DNA from: Streptomyces asoensis
Lineage (GTDB): Bacteria; Actinomycetota; Actinomycetes; Streptomycetales; Streptomycetaceae
Assembly: GCF_013085465.1 (NCBI RefSeq)
Contig: NZ_CP049838.1
Coordinates: 3,348,001 to 3,412,000, forward strand
Length of the DNA stretch: 64,000 nt
Direction of reading: 5' to 3'
The notes beneath the pieces were generated by a model. The model did no database searches and had not been told where the DNA came from. It worked only from the letters and a program-made list of their open reading frames with translations. Both the position numbers and the translations under genes were made by a program. Positions 51,165 through 59,580 of this stretch are shown one piece after another. How positions within the stretch are numbered: position 1 is the stretch's first letter; every line of letters starts with the position of its first letter.

Positions 51165-52424
51165 TCAGTGCCCGCCGTGGTGGAAGTGGTGGCCGGGGTC
51201 GTGGTCGACGGGGTCGTGGTGTCCCGGATCGTCGCGATGGGGGTCGGGGTGGTAAGGATCCTGGTGGTACGGGTCGCCGTGGTACGGAGCAGGGTGATGC
51301 ACCTCGTCGTGATGCGCGTCGGCGTAATCCGCGTCCTGGTGGTACAGGTCGGCATGGTACGGAGCAGGGTGATGCACCTCGTCGTGATGCGCGTCCTGAT
51401 GGTGCGGACCCGTGCCATGGGAATCGGGATGGTGCAGGTCCCCGTAATGCGGGGCGGTGTGATGCACGTCAGCGTGATGCGGGCCCGGGAGCCGGGGGGT
51501 TCCGGGGTGCCCGCTCCCGTGATGGCCGCTCCCCAGGTGGGCACTCCCCTGGTGGGCGCCCCAGTGGTGGGCGCCCGGCTGCTGGCCTCCCGTGCGGTGG
51601 CCGTCTGCGCTATCACCGTCGCGCGCATCCATCTCGTCCGGGCCGTCGAAGTCCTCATTGCCGCCCCCGTACGAGACGCCCGTGTCAGGGACGGCCAGCG
51701 CCCACTCCCGCAGCGTCTGACCGTGAGAAATCACCGCGGCCGCCACGTGCGCGACACCCAGTGCCGGTACGACGAACTCACGCATCGCCGTATGGGCCGG
51801 CGAATGCCCCCAGATCACCGGCTCCGGCCGGGAATCCCGGACCGGAGCCGAGGGCGGCACATACAGCCAGGCACCGCAGGCGAACTCCTTCTTCACGACG
51901 GCCACGTCGATCCGGTGGAACTCGGCGGCCAGACCACGCCCGTCGGGCAGGATCACGTCCCGGTACATCTCGTCCGGCACGGCCAGCGCCAAGTCGCTGC
52001 CGTCTTCGTTTTCGAGAGCGTCGCGCAGTCCGTCCGCGTCGGCTAGCCGGTTGACCAGCACCACGGAGTCGCCCAGGTAACCGCGGTCGGCCCGGGAGAC
52101 CGATCCCAGCGCGAGAGCGGCCCGCATTCGCATCCGGCCGAAAGCACCGGGTGTGCGGTTCGCCTGGTAGAGGCCGTCACGCAGGCCGAGGATCAGCGCC
52201 GGGACCACGCGTACGGCGTCGATCCTGGCCGGGAAGACCACCAGTTGGCCATCCCCCTGCACCTGCTGCTGGGCACGGACGCGCAGCACCCGGGCCCGGC
52301 GCAGCGCGTGCTCGACCACGAGCCGGAGCCGGTACTGCGCGTCCTCCTGCGCGCGGTAGCCGTGACGGCTGTATTGGCGCAGGTCCACGGCCAGGCACAG
52401 CCGTCTGCGGTAACGGGCCATCAC
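51165..52424 (-). CDS. Class III nucleotidyl cyclase (PycC-like) with a long His-rich C-terminal tail
   Basis: 419 residues. The cyclase domain covers about 5-165: CLAVDLRQYSRHG (metal-binding Asp14), QVQGDGQLVVFP (second metal Asp58), a purine/pyrimidine-pocket region around RMRMRAALALGSVS, and GYLGDSVVLVNRLADADGL, where the Arg of the transition-state motif is kept (Arg126) but the usual Asn position is Val. Divergence from ordinary adenylate cyclases, small size and an adjacent PycTM-like gene suggest a Pycsar cyclase that makes cCMP or cUMP. Residues 165-250 are a further conserved-looking segment (VAVVKKEFACGAWLYVP). From about 280 to the end the protein is His/Asp/Pro/Gly-rich, including a 25-residue unit present twice (DAHHDEVHHPAPYH). 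The GTG overlaps the upstream dynamin stop by 4 bases. Confidence 0.78.
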   Translation of the reverse strand: MMARYRRRLCLAVDLRQYSRHGYRAQEDAQYRLRLVVEHALRRARVLRVRAQQQVQGDGQLVVFPARIDAVRVVPALILGLRDGLYQANRTPGAFGRMRMRAALALGSVSRADRGYLGDSVVLVNRLADADGLRDALENEDGSDLALAVPDEMYRDVILPDGRGLAAEFHRIDVAVVKKEFACGAWLYVPPSAPVRDSRPEPVIWGHSPAHTAMREFVVPALGVAHVAAAVISHGQTLREWALAVPDTGVSYGGGNEDFDGPDEMDARDGDSADGHRTGGQQPGAHHWGAHQGSAHLGSGHHGSGHPGTPRLPGPHHADVHHTAPHYGDLHHPDSHGTGPHHQDAHHDEVHHPAPYHADLYHQDADYADAHHDEVHHPAPYHGDPYHQDPYHPDPHRDDPGHHDPVDHDPGHHFHHGGH

Positions 52425-54400
52425 ATCCTCGTCAACTCAGCGACCATGTCACTGATCTCGTCGTCGGCGCGGCTCAGGAGCCCGTCCAGCCGGTTCAGTT
52501 CGCCGCGGCGCCGCTCGACCGCCTCCTCGCCCTGGTCCAGGGCCTGACGGGCGGAAACCACACTGCGGGTGAGTTCCTCGATCCGGGAGGACATGCCCTG
52601 CGTGATCTCCCGCTGCATGGGCTCCATGGTGTCCGCGGCGAAGGCCCGGGCGGCCTTCTGGGCCTCCTTCGGCGCGGTCAACCGCAACTGGGTGGCCATC
52701 GCGCGGCCGATCTCCTCCCGCATCTTCTTCTCCACGCGCTCACCGGCGCCTTTGCCTTGGAGGAAACCCTGACCGATCAGGGCCGCCACCAGCACGGGCA
52801 ACCCGAACGGGGTGAGCGCCCAGGCCGCGCCGATGGCGAAGGCGGGCAGGAAGGTACGCAGCGCCTCCTTCGCCCCGAACCGCGCTCCGACCAGGGCACC
52901 CGCCGGCCCGCTGAGCACGAACCCGCCCAAGCCCGCCAGGAACTTGGTCAGCGGCTCGTCCTCCCGGCCTTCGCCCGCGTCGGCCGCCCCGGACGCCCCG
53001 TGCAGGTCGATCCGGAGTTTCTCCAGGGCCGCCTCGAAGGAGGTCAGTTCGGCGTTCATCCGTTCGGCGAGCCGTTCCAGGTCCTGCTCGATCACGGGTT
53101 TCAGCGACTCGCCCACCCAGAGGGCGACCTTCTCCTCCATCGCCTTCGCCGTGCCGCCGGCGATCTCCTCCGCCACCTGCTGGGCTCGCACCTTGGCTTT
53201 CAGGGGGTTCATGCCGAGCGTGGTGGTGATCTCTACGTCCTGTGCGACCAGCGGCGCCTCGTCGGCGACGGCCGCGAGGAAGCCCCCGAGCAGGGTCTCC
53301 ACCCGGTCCTGCAGCGCCCGGGTCTCGTTGCGGATGTCCAGGGTGATCTGCTGCGCCTGCGCCTCCAGTTCCCTGAGGGGCTGTTGGGCGGCAGCCCAGC
53401 TCCGTTCCAGGTCACCGCTCTCCACTTCGAGCATCTGGAGCTCGGAGGGGATGTTGCGGCGCAGTTCCCGTGCGACGCCGCGCAGAGAGCGGGCCGGGGC
53501 GAGCAGCTTGACCTTGTGCCGCTCGGTCACGAGATACCGTTCCAGCTCCTGCTCCAGCACGTCCACACCAGTGCGGCGGAACGCCTCGTCGTCCTCAGCC
53601 ATCCGGGCGCGCAACGCCGACTTGCCGTCGACGAAGAAGAACCGGCTCCGGTCCCGGTCCTCGCCCCGCAGATCGGTGACGCGGCGCCGGGCGGAGGCCA
53701 TGACGTCGTCGCGCTCGTGATCGTCGATGGCGTCGAAGTAGGTGAAGACGAAGAACGGGTCGTGCGCGCTCAGGTACTTCTTCAGGAACGTGGACTCGCT
53801 GATGCTCATCGGGGCGATCGCGTGCTGCAGGAAGATCACCGCGTCGGCCTTGCTGAGATGCGTGAGGGTGATGTCGTCGTGGGTCTCGTACGCGTTGAGG
53901 CCGGGCGAGTCGATCAGTACGACGTTGTGGCGGCACAGCTCCAGCGGCCAGACCACCTCGGCCTTGACGTACGGACTGCGCTCGTCGCCGGACTTGTGGT
54001 TCACCGTGATGAGGTCGATGAGCCGGTCCGGGTCGACGGCTTCGGGCTCGGCCGCGTCCGCTGTCCACAGCAGCGCGGCCGGCGACTCGCCGAACCTAAC
54101 CTCGGTGACCACGGCAGTGGCGGGAACCGCCTTCACAGGCAGAACGGAGTCTCCCAGCAGGGCGTTGACGAAGGTGGATTTCCCGCGTTTGAAGTCGCCG
54201 ACCACCATCACGCGGAAGACCTCGTTCTCGATCCGTTCGAGCAACGCCGTCACATTCCTGACGGCGCCGTCGTTGCCGATCTGCTCGGCGACCTTCTCCG
54301 TCCGGCGGCACATCTCGGCCAGCCGCAGCCGCTGCTCGGCGGCGGCAGCGTACCCGCCCTCTTCGGTCGTCATGAGCAGGCCGTCCTCTCCTTGGTTCAT
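52421..54400 (-). CDS. Dynamin-like GTPase 3
   Basis: 659 residues. G1 is VVGDFKRGKSTFVNAL (about 67-82), G2 is probably the Thr in AVPATAVVTEV, G3 is LIDSPGLNAYETH, and the G4 position reads FTYFDAIDD rather than the usual TKxD. Long helical regions follow (DIRNETRALQDRVETLLGGF and others), then a hydrophobic segment (GPAGALVGARFGAKEALRTF ... LTPFGLPVLVAALIGQGFL) that should act as a membrane paddle, and a C-terminal coiled coil (RSVVSARQALDQGEEAVERR). This is the bacterial dynamin-like layout. The ATG overlaps the stop of GTPase 2 (ATGA) and its own stop overlaps the cyclase start. Confidence 0.85.
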   Translation of the reverse strand: MNQGEDGLLMTTEEGGYAAAAEQRLRLAEMCRRTEKVAEQIGNDGAVRNVTALLERIENEVFRVMVVGDFKRGKSTFVNALLGDSVLPVKAVPATAVVTEVRFGESPAALLWTADAAEPEAVDPDRLIDLITVNHKSGDERSPYVKAEVVWPLELCRHNVVLIDSPGLNAYETHDDITLTHLSKADAVIFLQHAIAPMSISESTFLKKYLSAHDPFFVFTYFDAIDDHERDDVMASARRRVTDLRGEDRDRSRFFFVDGKSALRARMAEDDEAFRRTGVDVLEQELERYLVTERHKVKLLAPARSLRGVARELRRNIPSELQMLEVESGDLERSWAAAQQPLRELEAQAQQITLDIRNETRALQDRVETLLGGFLAAVADEAPLVAQDVEITTTLGMNPLKAKVRAQQVAEEIAGGTAKAMEEKVALWVGESLKPVIEQDLERLAERMNAELTSFEAALEKLRIDLHGASGAADAGEGREDEPLTKFLAGLGGFVLSGPAGALVGARFGAKEALRTFLPAFAIGAAWALTPFGLPVLVAALIGQGFLQGKGAGERVEKKMREEIGRAMATQLRLTAPKEAQKAARAFAADTMEPMQREITQGMSSRIEELTRSVVSARQALDQGEEAVERRRGELNRLDGLLSRADDEISDMVAELTRM

Positions 54401-56259
54401 TCCTGTTCCTCCTCGGCCCGCACGCCGTCGGCGAGTGCGGAGCGGATGCGGGCGGCCAACTCCGCCGCCGCGCTCGCCAGGCGCGGCCAGTCCGTACCGG
54501 ATGCCGATGTCGCTTCGACCGCCACCCGCCGGGCGTCCGCCCAGGCCCGGTGGGATTCGCGGAGCCGGGCGAACATGTCCGCGTAGACATCACCGAGCGC
54601 GTCGACGGCCCGCCGCTGGAAGACCCCCGCGCTCTCGTCGACCGCTCGCACCAGGACGGCGTCGACCTGGCGGCGCTGCTCCTCGGTGGCGTTCCTGATG
54701 TACGCCTCGGCCAGCAGCCCGCCGACCAGGCTGAGGGCGCTGCTGTAGATCATCGGTGGCGGGCCGAACCGGTCAAGGCCCGATCGCCGGCGCTGGCGGT
54801 CGGCAGCGATCAGGCAACCAAGGATCGAACCGCCCTGCGCGCCCAGCCGGGTGACCAGCCGAGTCCTGGACAGGCTGGAGACCTCGCCGGAGATGTCCGG
54901 ATCGGTGGACAGCTCCAGCGTGGCGGGCAGCGGGCTGCGTGCCGCGCCCGGCAGCCTGCGTGCCACTTCCCTGTCCAGCCAGTCGGTGTCGGCCGCCATG
55001 GCCGGCAGCAGGACCGTGCGCTCGGAGCTCCGGGCCAGCAGCGACAGTTCGTGCCCCAGCCGGACCGGCAGGTCGCGTTCCCACCAGGTTCCCGGTTCGG
55101 AGGCGCGCTCCAGTTCCCAGCGCAACCGTTCGATGATGCCGTCGCGCCCCTTGTGGACATGTTCACGCAGCCGGACGCCCAAATGGAGCTGACGGCCCGT
55201 CATGTCGATCCGGAGCTGCTCCCACTGCCTGTCTTCGCTCTCCCGCAGCGCCTGCACCAGCTTGGCCCGTTCCGCCGCCTCCTCTTCCGGCAGCCGGCCG
55301 ACCGCGTCGGCCTCGGCGGCGATCCGGGCCATGGCCTCGCAGTGGTCCGCCACCTGGGCGGCGATGCCCCGGTCGCGCCACAGCGCCCGTTCGCTGTCCC
55401 GCGCGTAGCCCTCCAACAGCGAGCGCAGGGCGGCAAGTTCGGACTCTCCGCCGCCTGACTCCGGGGCGGTCAGCACGGGCAGGCCGGCCAGACCGGACAG
55501 CCGCTTCCTGAGGTCTTGCACGGACTCCTCGCGGTCGTCGCCGTCCACCAGGTCCAGCATGGTCACGACGACGGCGACGAAGGGTACGTGCCGACACAGG
55601 ACCTCCTCCTCCAGGAGGCGCCGCTCCGTGATGCTCATCGGGGAAAGGGCTGAGACGACGAACAGCACGGCGTCGCTTCCGGCCGCGGTCCGGCGTACTT
55701 GCTCGAACTGCTCCTCCGTACCGGAGTTGACCCCCGGCGTGTCGACAACTTCGGCGTCCAGACCGGCGAGCCAGTCGTCGGCCACCGTCACGGTCATGGC
55801 CGGTTCGGGGGGCCCGGCGGGAGTACCCGGCTCCCGTTCCGCCGGGGGGCCGGTCAGCCCGTCCCAAAGGGTGCCGTCGTCGAGCTTGCGCAGTTCACGG
55901 CGGCCGTCCGGCCAGCCGAGGGTCAGCCCCTCCTCGTCGGAGACCCGGATCACCACAGGCGCCCGCGTGACCGGGAGGGGCCCCGTCGGCAGGAGGTCAC
56001 GGCCCAGGAGCCGGTTGATCAGGGTGGACTTGCCGCGGTTGAACTCGCCCACCACCGCGATCCGGAACGCGGGACGGCCGCGTCCGGCGGCTAGCAGGGC
56101 CAGGGCCTCCCGGATGTGGTCCTGCCCGTGGTCCTCGGCGAGCCGACGGGCCTCCCGGAGCCACCCGGGGGCGGCGGTGCCGGCATCGGTGAGATGGGCG
56201 GTGGCTTCGGCCTCCGGCGGAGGGCCTGCCTCGGGTTGGGATGTGCTGCTCACGGTCAT
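54397..56259 (-). CDS. Dynamin-like GTPase 2
   Basis: 620 residues from the ATG at 56259, which overlaps the stop of GTPase 1 (ATGA). The longer open frame upstream is a shadow. G1 is VVGEFNRGKSTLINRL (71-79 for the P-loop), a switch Thr lies in LPVTRAPVVIRV, G3 is VVDTPGVNSGTEE, and G4-like sequence is VVTMLDLVDGDD. The helical middle domain contains many Glu/Arg-rich stretches, and a moderately hydrophobic segment (PPMIYSSALSLVGGLLAEAY) may contact membrane. It differs from its two neighbours enough to be a separate subunit rather than a recent duplicate, which suggests a hetero-oligomer. Confidence 0.85.
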   Translation of the reverse strand: MTVSSTSQPEAGPPPEAEATAHLTDAGTAAPGWLREARRLAEDHGQDHIREALALLAAGRGRPAFRIAVVGEFNRGKSTLINRLLGRDLLPTGPLPVTRAPVVIRVSDEEGLTLGWPDGRRELRKLDDGTLWDGLTGPPAEREPGTPAGPPEPAMTVTVADDWLAGLDAEVVDTPGVNSGTEEQFEQVRRTAAGSDAVLFVVSALSPMSITERRLLEEEVLCRHVPFVAVVVTMLDLVDGDDREESVQDLRKRLSGLAGLPVLTAPESGGGESELAALRSLLEGYARDSERALWRDRGIAAQVADHCEAMARIAAEADAVGRLPEEEAAERAKLVQALRESEDRQWEQLRIDMTGRQLHLGVRLREHVHKGRDGIIERLRWELERASEPGTWWERDLPVRLGHELSLLARSSERTVLLPAMAADTDWLDREVARRLPGAARSPLPATLELSTDPDISGEVSSLSRTRLVTRLGAQGGSILGCLIAADRQRRRSGLDRFGPPPMIYSSALSLVGGLLAEAYIRNATEEQRRQVDAVLVRAVDESAGVFQRRAVDALGDVYADMFARLRESHRAWADARRVAVEATSASGTDWPRLASAAAELAARIRSALADGVRAEEEQE

Positions 56260-58202
56260 GGCTCCTCGACATCGGGGACGGTCCGGCTGGTCTCCCTGCG
56301 CAGGGCGGCGACTTCGTCGCGGCGTCGCCGGGCGGCCGTCGCGGTCTTCTCGGTGTAGGCGATCCCGGCGGCCAGTTCGGCCCGCCGCCGGGCATGGGCC
56401 GCGGCGAGGCGGGCGATCTCGTCGCGCCACTCGTCGTCGTACTGTCGGCGGAGTGCGGCGATGCTGTCGCCGAGACCCTCCGCGACGCTCGGCAGGCAGG
56501 CGGCGGCGAGAGTGTCGATCTCATCGTGCGCGGCGGCGATGATGGGACGGGCCTGCCACAGGAACTGCTCCCGGGTCGCGTCGGGGCCGCGGCGCCCGAC
56601 GAGTGCGCCGAGCGCGCCGCCGATGACGGTGCCGATGCCCGGGGCGACCAGACTGCCCGCCAGGGCACCGGCCATCGCGCCCCCACCGGCGCGCCAGTTG
56701 CCGCTGGTGGTCAGCTGGGTGCCGATCGCGGTGAGTCCCCGGTCGATGCCGGCCATGTCCGGGGCGAGGGGCTCCGGCCACACCACCTGGGGCACCGGGG
56801 GCGCCGTCCGAGCCTCGCCGGCCAGGTCGGTCAGTGCGCTGTACTGGGCCGCGAAGTCCCGGGCGAGTTCCTCGGCGGCGGCGGTCAGTACCTCGCCGGT
56901 CCGTTTCGCCGCCGTGCGGACGGCGTGTTCGGCGTCCCGCCGCAGGTGGCGCCGGACCAGCCGGGACACCGCCTCCGCGACACCGGGCAGGTCGTTGATC
57001 TTTTCGCCCCCCACCGCGTTCTGGACCTTCACCTCGAGCGTCGCGCGGGACTGCGCCGAAGTCCGGGCCAGGGCGGCGGCGTTCAACTCGGTCCCGGCCC
57101 GCGCCCGGGTGCGCGCGGCCCAGGCATCGAGGAAGGCGGGGAAGTCCGGGAGTGTCAGGGCCGCCAGTTCGCGCTCGCCACGGCTGAGCGCGGCGCGCCT
57201 GACCTCGGCGGTCTCCTCCACCGCCGACAGCAGCTCCGAGAGCAACCCGAGCACCGTGGCGGCGACAGCCGACCGCCGGCGGTCCGCGGCGAGCCGAGCG
57301 ATGCGCGCCTCCACCTCGCGGAACGACGCGAGATGGCCGGACCCGCCCGGCTCCCGGACGCCGACAGCGGCGACCTCGTCCAGCGCCTTGCCTGGGGAGC
57401 AGGGCAGCAGCAGCGGATCCGCGCATCCCAGCTCCCTCAGCCGCCTCTCGACCACCTCGACGGCTTCGGGGCGTTCGTCATCGTCGAGCAGGTCGAGCTT
57501 GGTGATGACGAACGCGCACCGGTCGTGGTGGTCGCGCAGCGGCCCGGTGAGGAAGTCCACCAGGGTCAGCGACATCGCCGCGACGGCGGGCACCACCACG
57601 AGCGCCACGTCCGCCTGCCGCGCCGCGGCCTCGGCGAGGTCCCGGTGCCCCCGTTCTGTGACGCTGAACCCCGGGGTGTCGATCAGCGTGACGCCGTCGC
57701 CCAGCAGCCGGACCGGCGAGAGCACCCGCAGGCTGCCCACCTCGTCCGCCAGTGCCGTGGTCAGGACCAGCCGCAGTGCCTGCTCCAAGGTGTCAGCCGA
57801 CGCCCCTCTCTCCCGCCCCGCCCACCCGGCGAACGGCACGGACGGCCACTCCAGTAACAAGTCGTCCGCGGTGCTCACCCTCAGGCCCTCGGTGTCCTCG
57901 CGGTATTCCAGCACCGTGGTCGTACGGGTCGTCACGAGCGCGGAGGAGGGCAGCAATCGGCGCCGCAAAAAGGCGTTGAGCAGCGTGCTCTTGCCGCTGG
58001 ACGTCTCCCCGAAGACCGCCACTCGCAAGTGCGGGTCGGCTGCCCGCGCCCGGACCGCGAGAAGCCGGGCTCGCAGCTCGTCGGAGCGTTCGGCCGGAAG
58101 ACCGAGACTGTCGAGCAGCCCCTCGATCCACCGCAGATGCCCGGTGACCACCGAGGTCCAACCCGCTCCGGGACCACCGTCCACTACCAGCTGTTCCGTC
58201 AC
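56256..58202 (-). CDS. Dynamin-like GTPase 1, first gene of the island operon
   Basis: 648 residues from a GTG at 58202. A TACGCT (-10-like, 58214-58209 on the minus strand) lies 6 bases upstream and no ribosome site is evident, so the operon message may be leaderless. G1 is VAVFGETSSGKSTLLNAF (P-loop 65-73), the switch Thr lies in LVTTRTTTVLEY, G3 is LIDTPGFSVTERG and G4 is VITKLDLLDDDE. A Gly/Ala-rich hydrophobic hairpin (GGGAMAGALAGSLVAPGIG, then TVIGGALGALVG) at about 520-550 should insert in membrane. The C-terminus is a charged coiled coil. It heads the tightly coupled five-gene operon. Confidence 0.86.
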   Translation of the reverse strand: MTEQLVVDGGPGAGWTSVVTGHLRWIEGLLDSLGLPAERSDELRARLLAVRARAADPHLRVAVFGETSSGKSTLLNAFLRRRLLPSSALVTTRTTTVLEYREDTEGLRVSTADDLLLEWPSVPFAGWAGRERGASADTLEQALRLVLTTALADEVGSLRVLSPVRLLGDGVTLIDTPGFSVTERGHRDLAEAAARQADVALVVVPAVAAMSLTLVDFLTGPLRDHHDRCAFVITKLDLLDDDERPEAVEVVERRLRELGCADPLLLPCSPGKALDEVAAVGVREPGGSGHLASFREVEARIARLAADRRRSAVAATVLGLLSELLSAVEETAEVRRAALSRGERELAALTLPDFPAFLDAWAARTRARAGTELNAAALARTSAQSRATLEVKVQNAVGGEKINDLPGVAEAVSRLVRRHLRRDAEHAVRTAAKRTGEVLTAAAEELARDFAAQYSALTDLAGEARTAPPVPQVVWPEPLAPDMAGIDRGLTAIGTQLTTSGNWRAGGGAMAGALAGSLVAPGIGTVIGGALGALVGRRGPDATREQFLWQARPIIAAAHDEIDTLAAACLPSVAEGLGDSIAALRRQYDDEWRDEIARLAAAHARRRAELAAGIAYTEKTATAARRRRDEVAALRRETSRTVPDVEEP

Positions 58203-59032
58203 GGCGTCAGCGTACGAACGACTGAATGGTCAGCTCCTCGTCACATGATGGGATCGGCGGCAGCAGTTCCCGGCGCGACGAAATTCCCGGCGTGTGGTGA
58301 GCAGCTACGCGAAGGCGACAAGCCGCCGACTGTCACACATCGACAGTGACCGAGCATCGGAACGCACTCAGCTACCAGCGGTCCGTAACCCGAGCACCTG
58401 GGCTGGACGAGACCCGTCTTCGACCGCCCCGACGCCCTGCCCGCATGAACCACGGGGCACCACACGAGAGGGCCGAGTGACCACCCGGGACCGTTTCCTC
58501 TTGGGACAGTTCCTGGCACCCAGGGGAGTGCGCGGGAGGGACCGAACCATCCCGGCCCACAACACTGACACCGGTGGACGATCCCGTAGTCGACCACCGA
58601 CTTGTCACACCTCGTGGCCACGTCTCGGAGCCTCGCCACGCGACTCATCAAAAAGTCCCTGGGCCGTTTCCCGCACCTCCGGCCGACCTCAGCAGCGGCT
58701 CTGTGATCCAAGGGCTCAGGCCCAGCCTCCTGCCGCCTCACCGCGCCGATTTCCCTACCCACCCATGGCGCACGTCGACTAGACGGCTGACGGAACAGCC
58801 CGGTCCGTTTCCCTGCGTCCTGCGAGCGTCCCGAATCAAGGCCCCGCCCAGCCACAGGAGCCATGCGCGGCGAGCTCACCGCATGCAGACTGGAACATCA
58901 GTGCTGGTCAGAGCCGCCCGAACACGAGCGTCGGCCACGAGGTTGGACTCACGAGCAGCGGATTCAATCCGTTCAGGCAAAGTTGACGATCCCGCAGGAC
59001 AAAATGAACGTTTCCGCAGGTCAGACCACGTG
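58203..59032. other. Gene-free right end of element B
   Basis: Frames on both strands are short and Pro/Arg/Ser-rich with no recognisable product. The last 80 bases (58953-59032) match the right end of element A. The operon promoter should lie in the first 50 bases. A small hairpin-like GCGGATTCAATCCG lies near the boundary. Confidence 0.5.
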
Positions 59033-59037
59033 AAAGG

Positions 59038-59111
59038 TGGGGCGGGTGGGACTCGAACCCACGGCCGACGGATTATGAGTCCGCTGCTCTAACCGGCTGA
59101 GCTACCGCCCC
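59038..59111 (-). tRNA. tRNA with CAU anticodon (Met or Ile2), insertion target of the island
   Basis: 74 bases. Acceptor arms GGGGCGG and CCGCCCC pair perfectly, the D arm is AGCTCAGCCGGTTAGAGC, the anticodon loop is CTCATAA between CGGA and TCCG, and the T arm contains GGTTCGAGTCC. The 3' half is duplicated at 46816 and 49431. The CAU anticodon can be an elongator Met tRNA or an Ile tRNA with lysidine modification, which sequence inspection alone does not decide. Confidence 0.93.
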
Positions 59112-59246
59112 ATAGCGGCGTGTCGCGTACATGTGTGCGCGCCGTCTGCCGCAGCATAGCCGCTCATACGATCTCACGCTTCGGCTGGTGGACCTTGCAC
59201 GACCATGGGGACAGCGCCCCTGGCCTGCACGGTTCCCGCCGACATG

Positions 59247-59268
59247 AAAAAGGACCCCCATGGGGTCC
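59247..59268 (-). terminator. Rho-independent terminator of the tRNA-Asn genes
   Basis: On the minus strand GGACCCC and GGGGTCC pair and are followed by TTTTT. It lies just downstream of the two leftward tRNA-Asn genes. Confidence 0.8.
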
Positions 59269-59281
59269 TCGTTCACGATGC

Positions 59282-59353
59282 TCCCCCGACTGGACTCGAA
59301 CCAGTAACCTGCCGGTTAACAGCCGGCTGCTCTGCCAATTGAGCTACGGAGGA
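59282..59353 (-). tRNA. tRNA-Asn (GUU)
   Basis: 72 bases, acceptor TCCTCCG/CGGGGGA, D arm AGCTCAATTGGCAGAGC, anticodon loop CTGTTAA, T arm GGTTCGAGTCC. Nearly identical to the next gene; only the 5' acceptor strand differs. Confidence 0.95.
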
Positions 59354-59359
59354 CCGAGC

Positions 59360-59431
59360 TCCCCCGACTGGACTCGAACCAGTAACCTGCCGGTTAACAG
59401 CCGGCTGCTCTGCCAATTGAGCTACAGGGGA
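59360..59431 (-). tRNA. tRNA-Asn (GUU), second copy
   Basis: 72 bases, acceptor TCCCCTG/CGGGGGA, same arms and anticodon loop CTGTTAA as the neighbour. The two genes are 6 bases apart and must be co-transcribed leftward from the region near 59440-59560. Confidence 0.95.
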
Positions 59432-59580
59432 ATGCCTCGTTTGCATCGAACGTACTCACCTGGGTATTCGCCAGGAAGCGCTCGCTCGCTGCGACACATA
59501 CATTAGCGCAAGCAGGGGGGTGCTCCGCCAATCGGTTCCCCCCGGCGCCCATGTCGTGCCAGGGACCACGCAAGGAGAGG

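Larger units (their letters stand above)
49479..59032. mobile_element. Island element B (about 9.6 kb, no integrase): cyclase-effector-dynamin cargo
   Basis: Bounded by tRNA-derived repeats at 49431 and inside the intact tRNA at 59038. Left and right ends are homologous to those of element A. Cargo is a Crp-type regulator, a PycTM-like effector, a class III nucleotidyl cyclase and three dynamin-like GTPases. No integrase, relaxase or phage gene is present. About 830 bp at the right end (58203-59032) and 430 bp at the left end are gene-free. Confidence 0.75.

Noticed and set aside
51165..51600. The His-rich cyclase tail as a frame artefact
   Set aside because: The open frame continues directly from the cyclase domain, the 75-bp repeat keeps this frame, and the stop abuts the effector start. 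The other frames give Met/Val-rich repeats with no gene context.
58241..58880. Open frames in the 830-bp gap right of the GTPase operon
   Set aside because: Arg/Pro/Ser-rich peptides in several overlapping frames with no motif or ribosome site.
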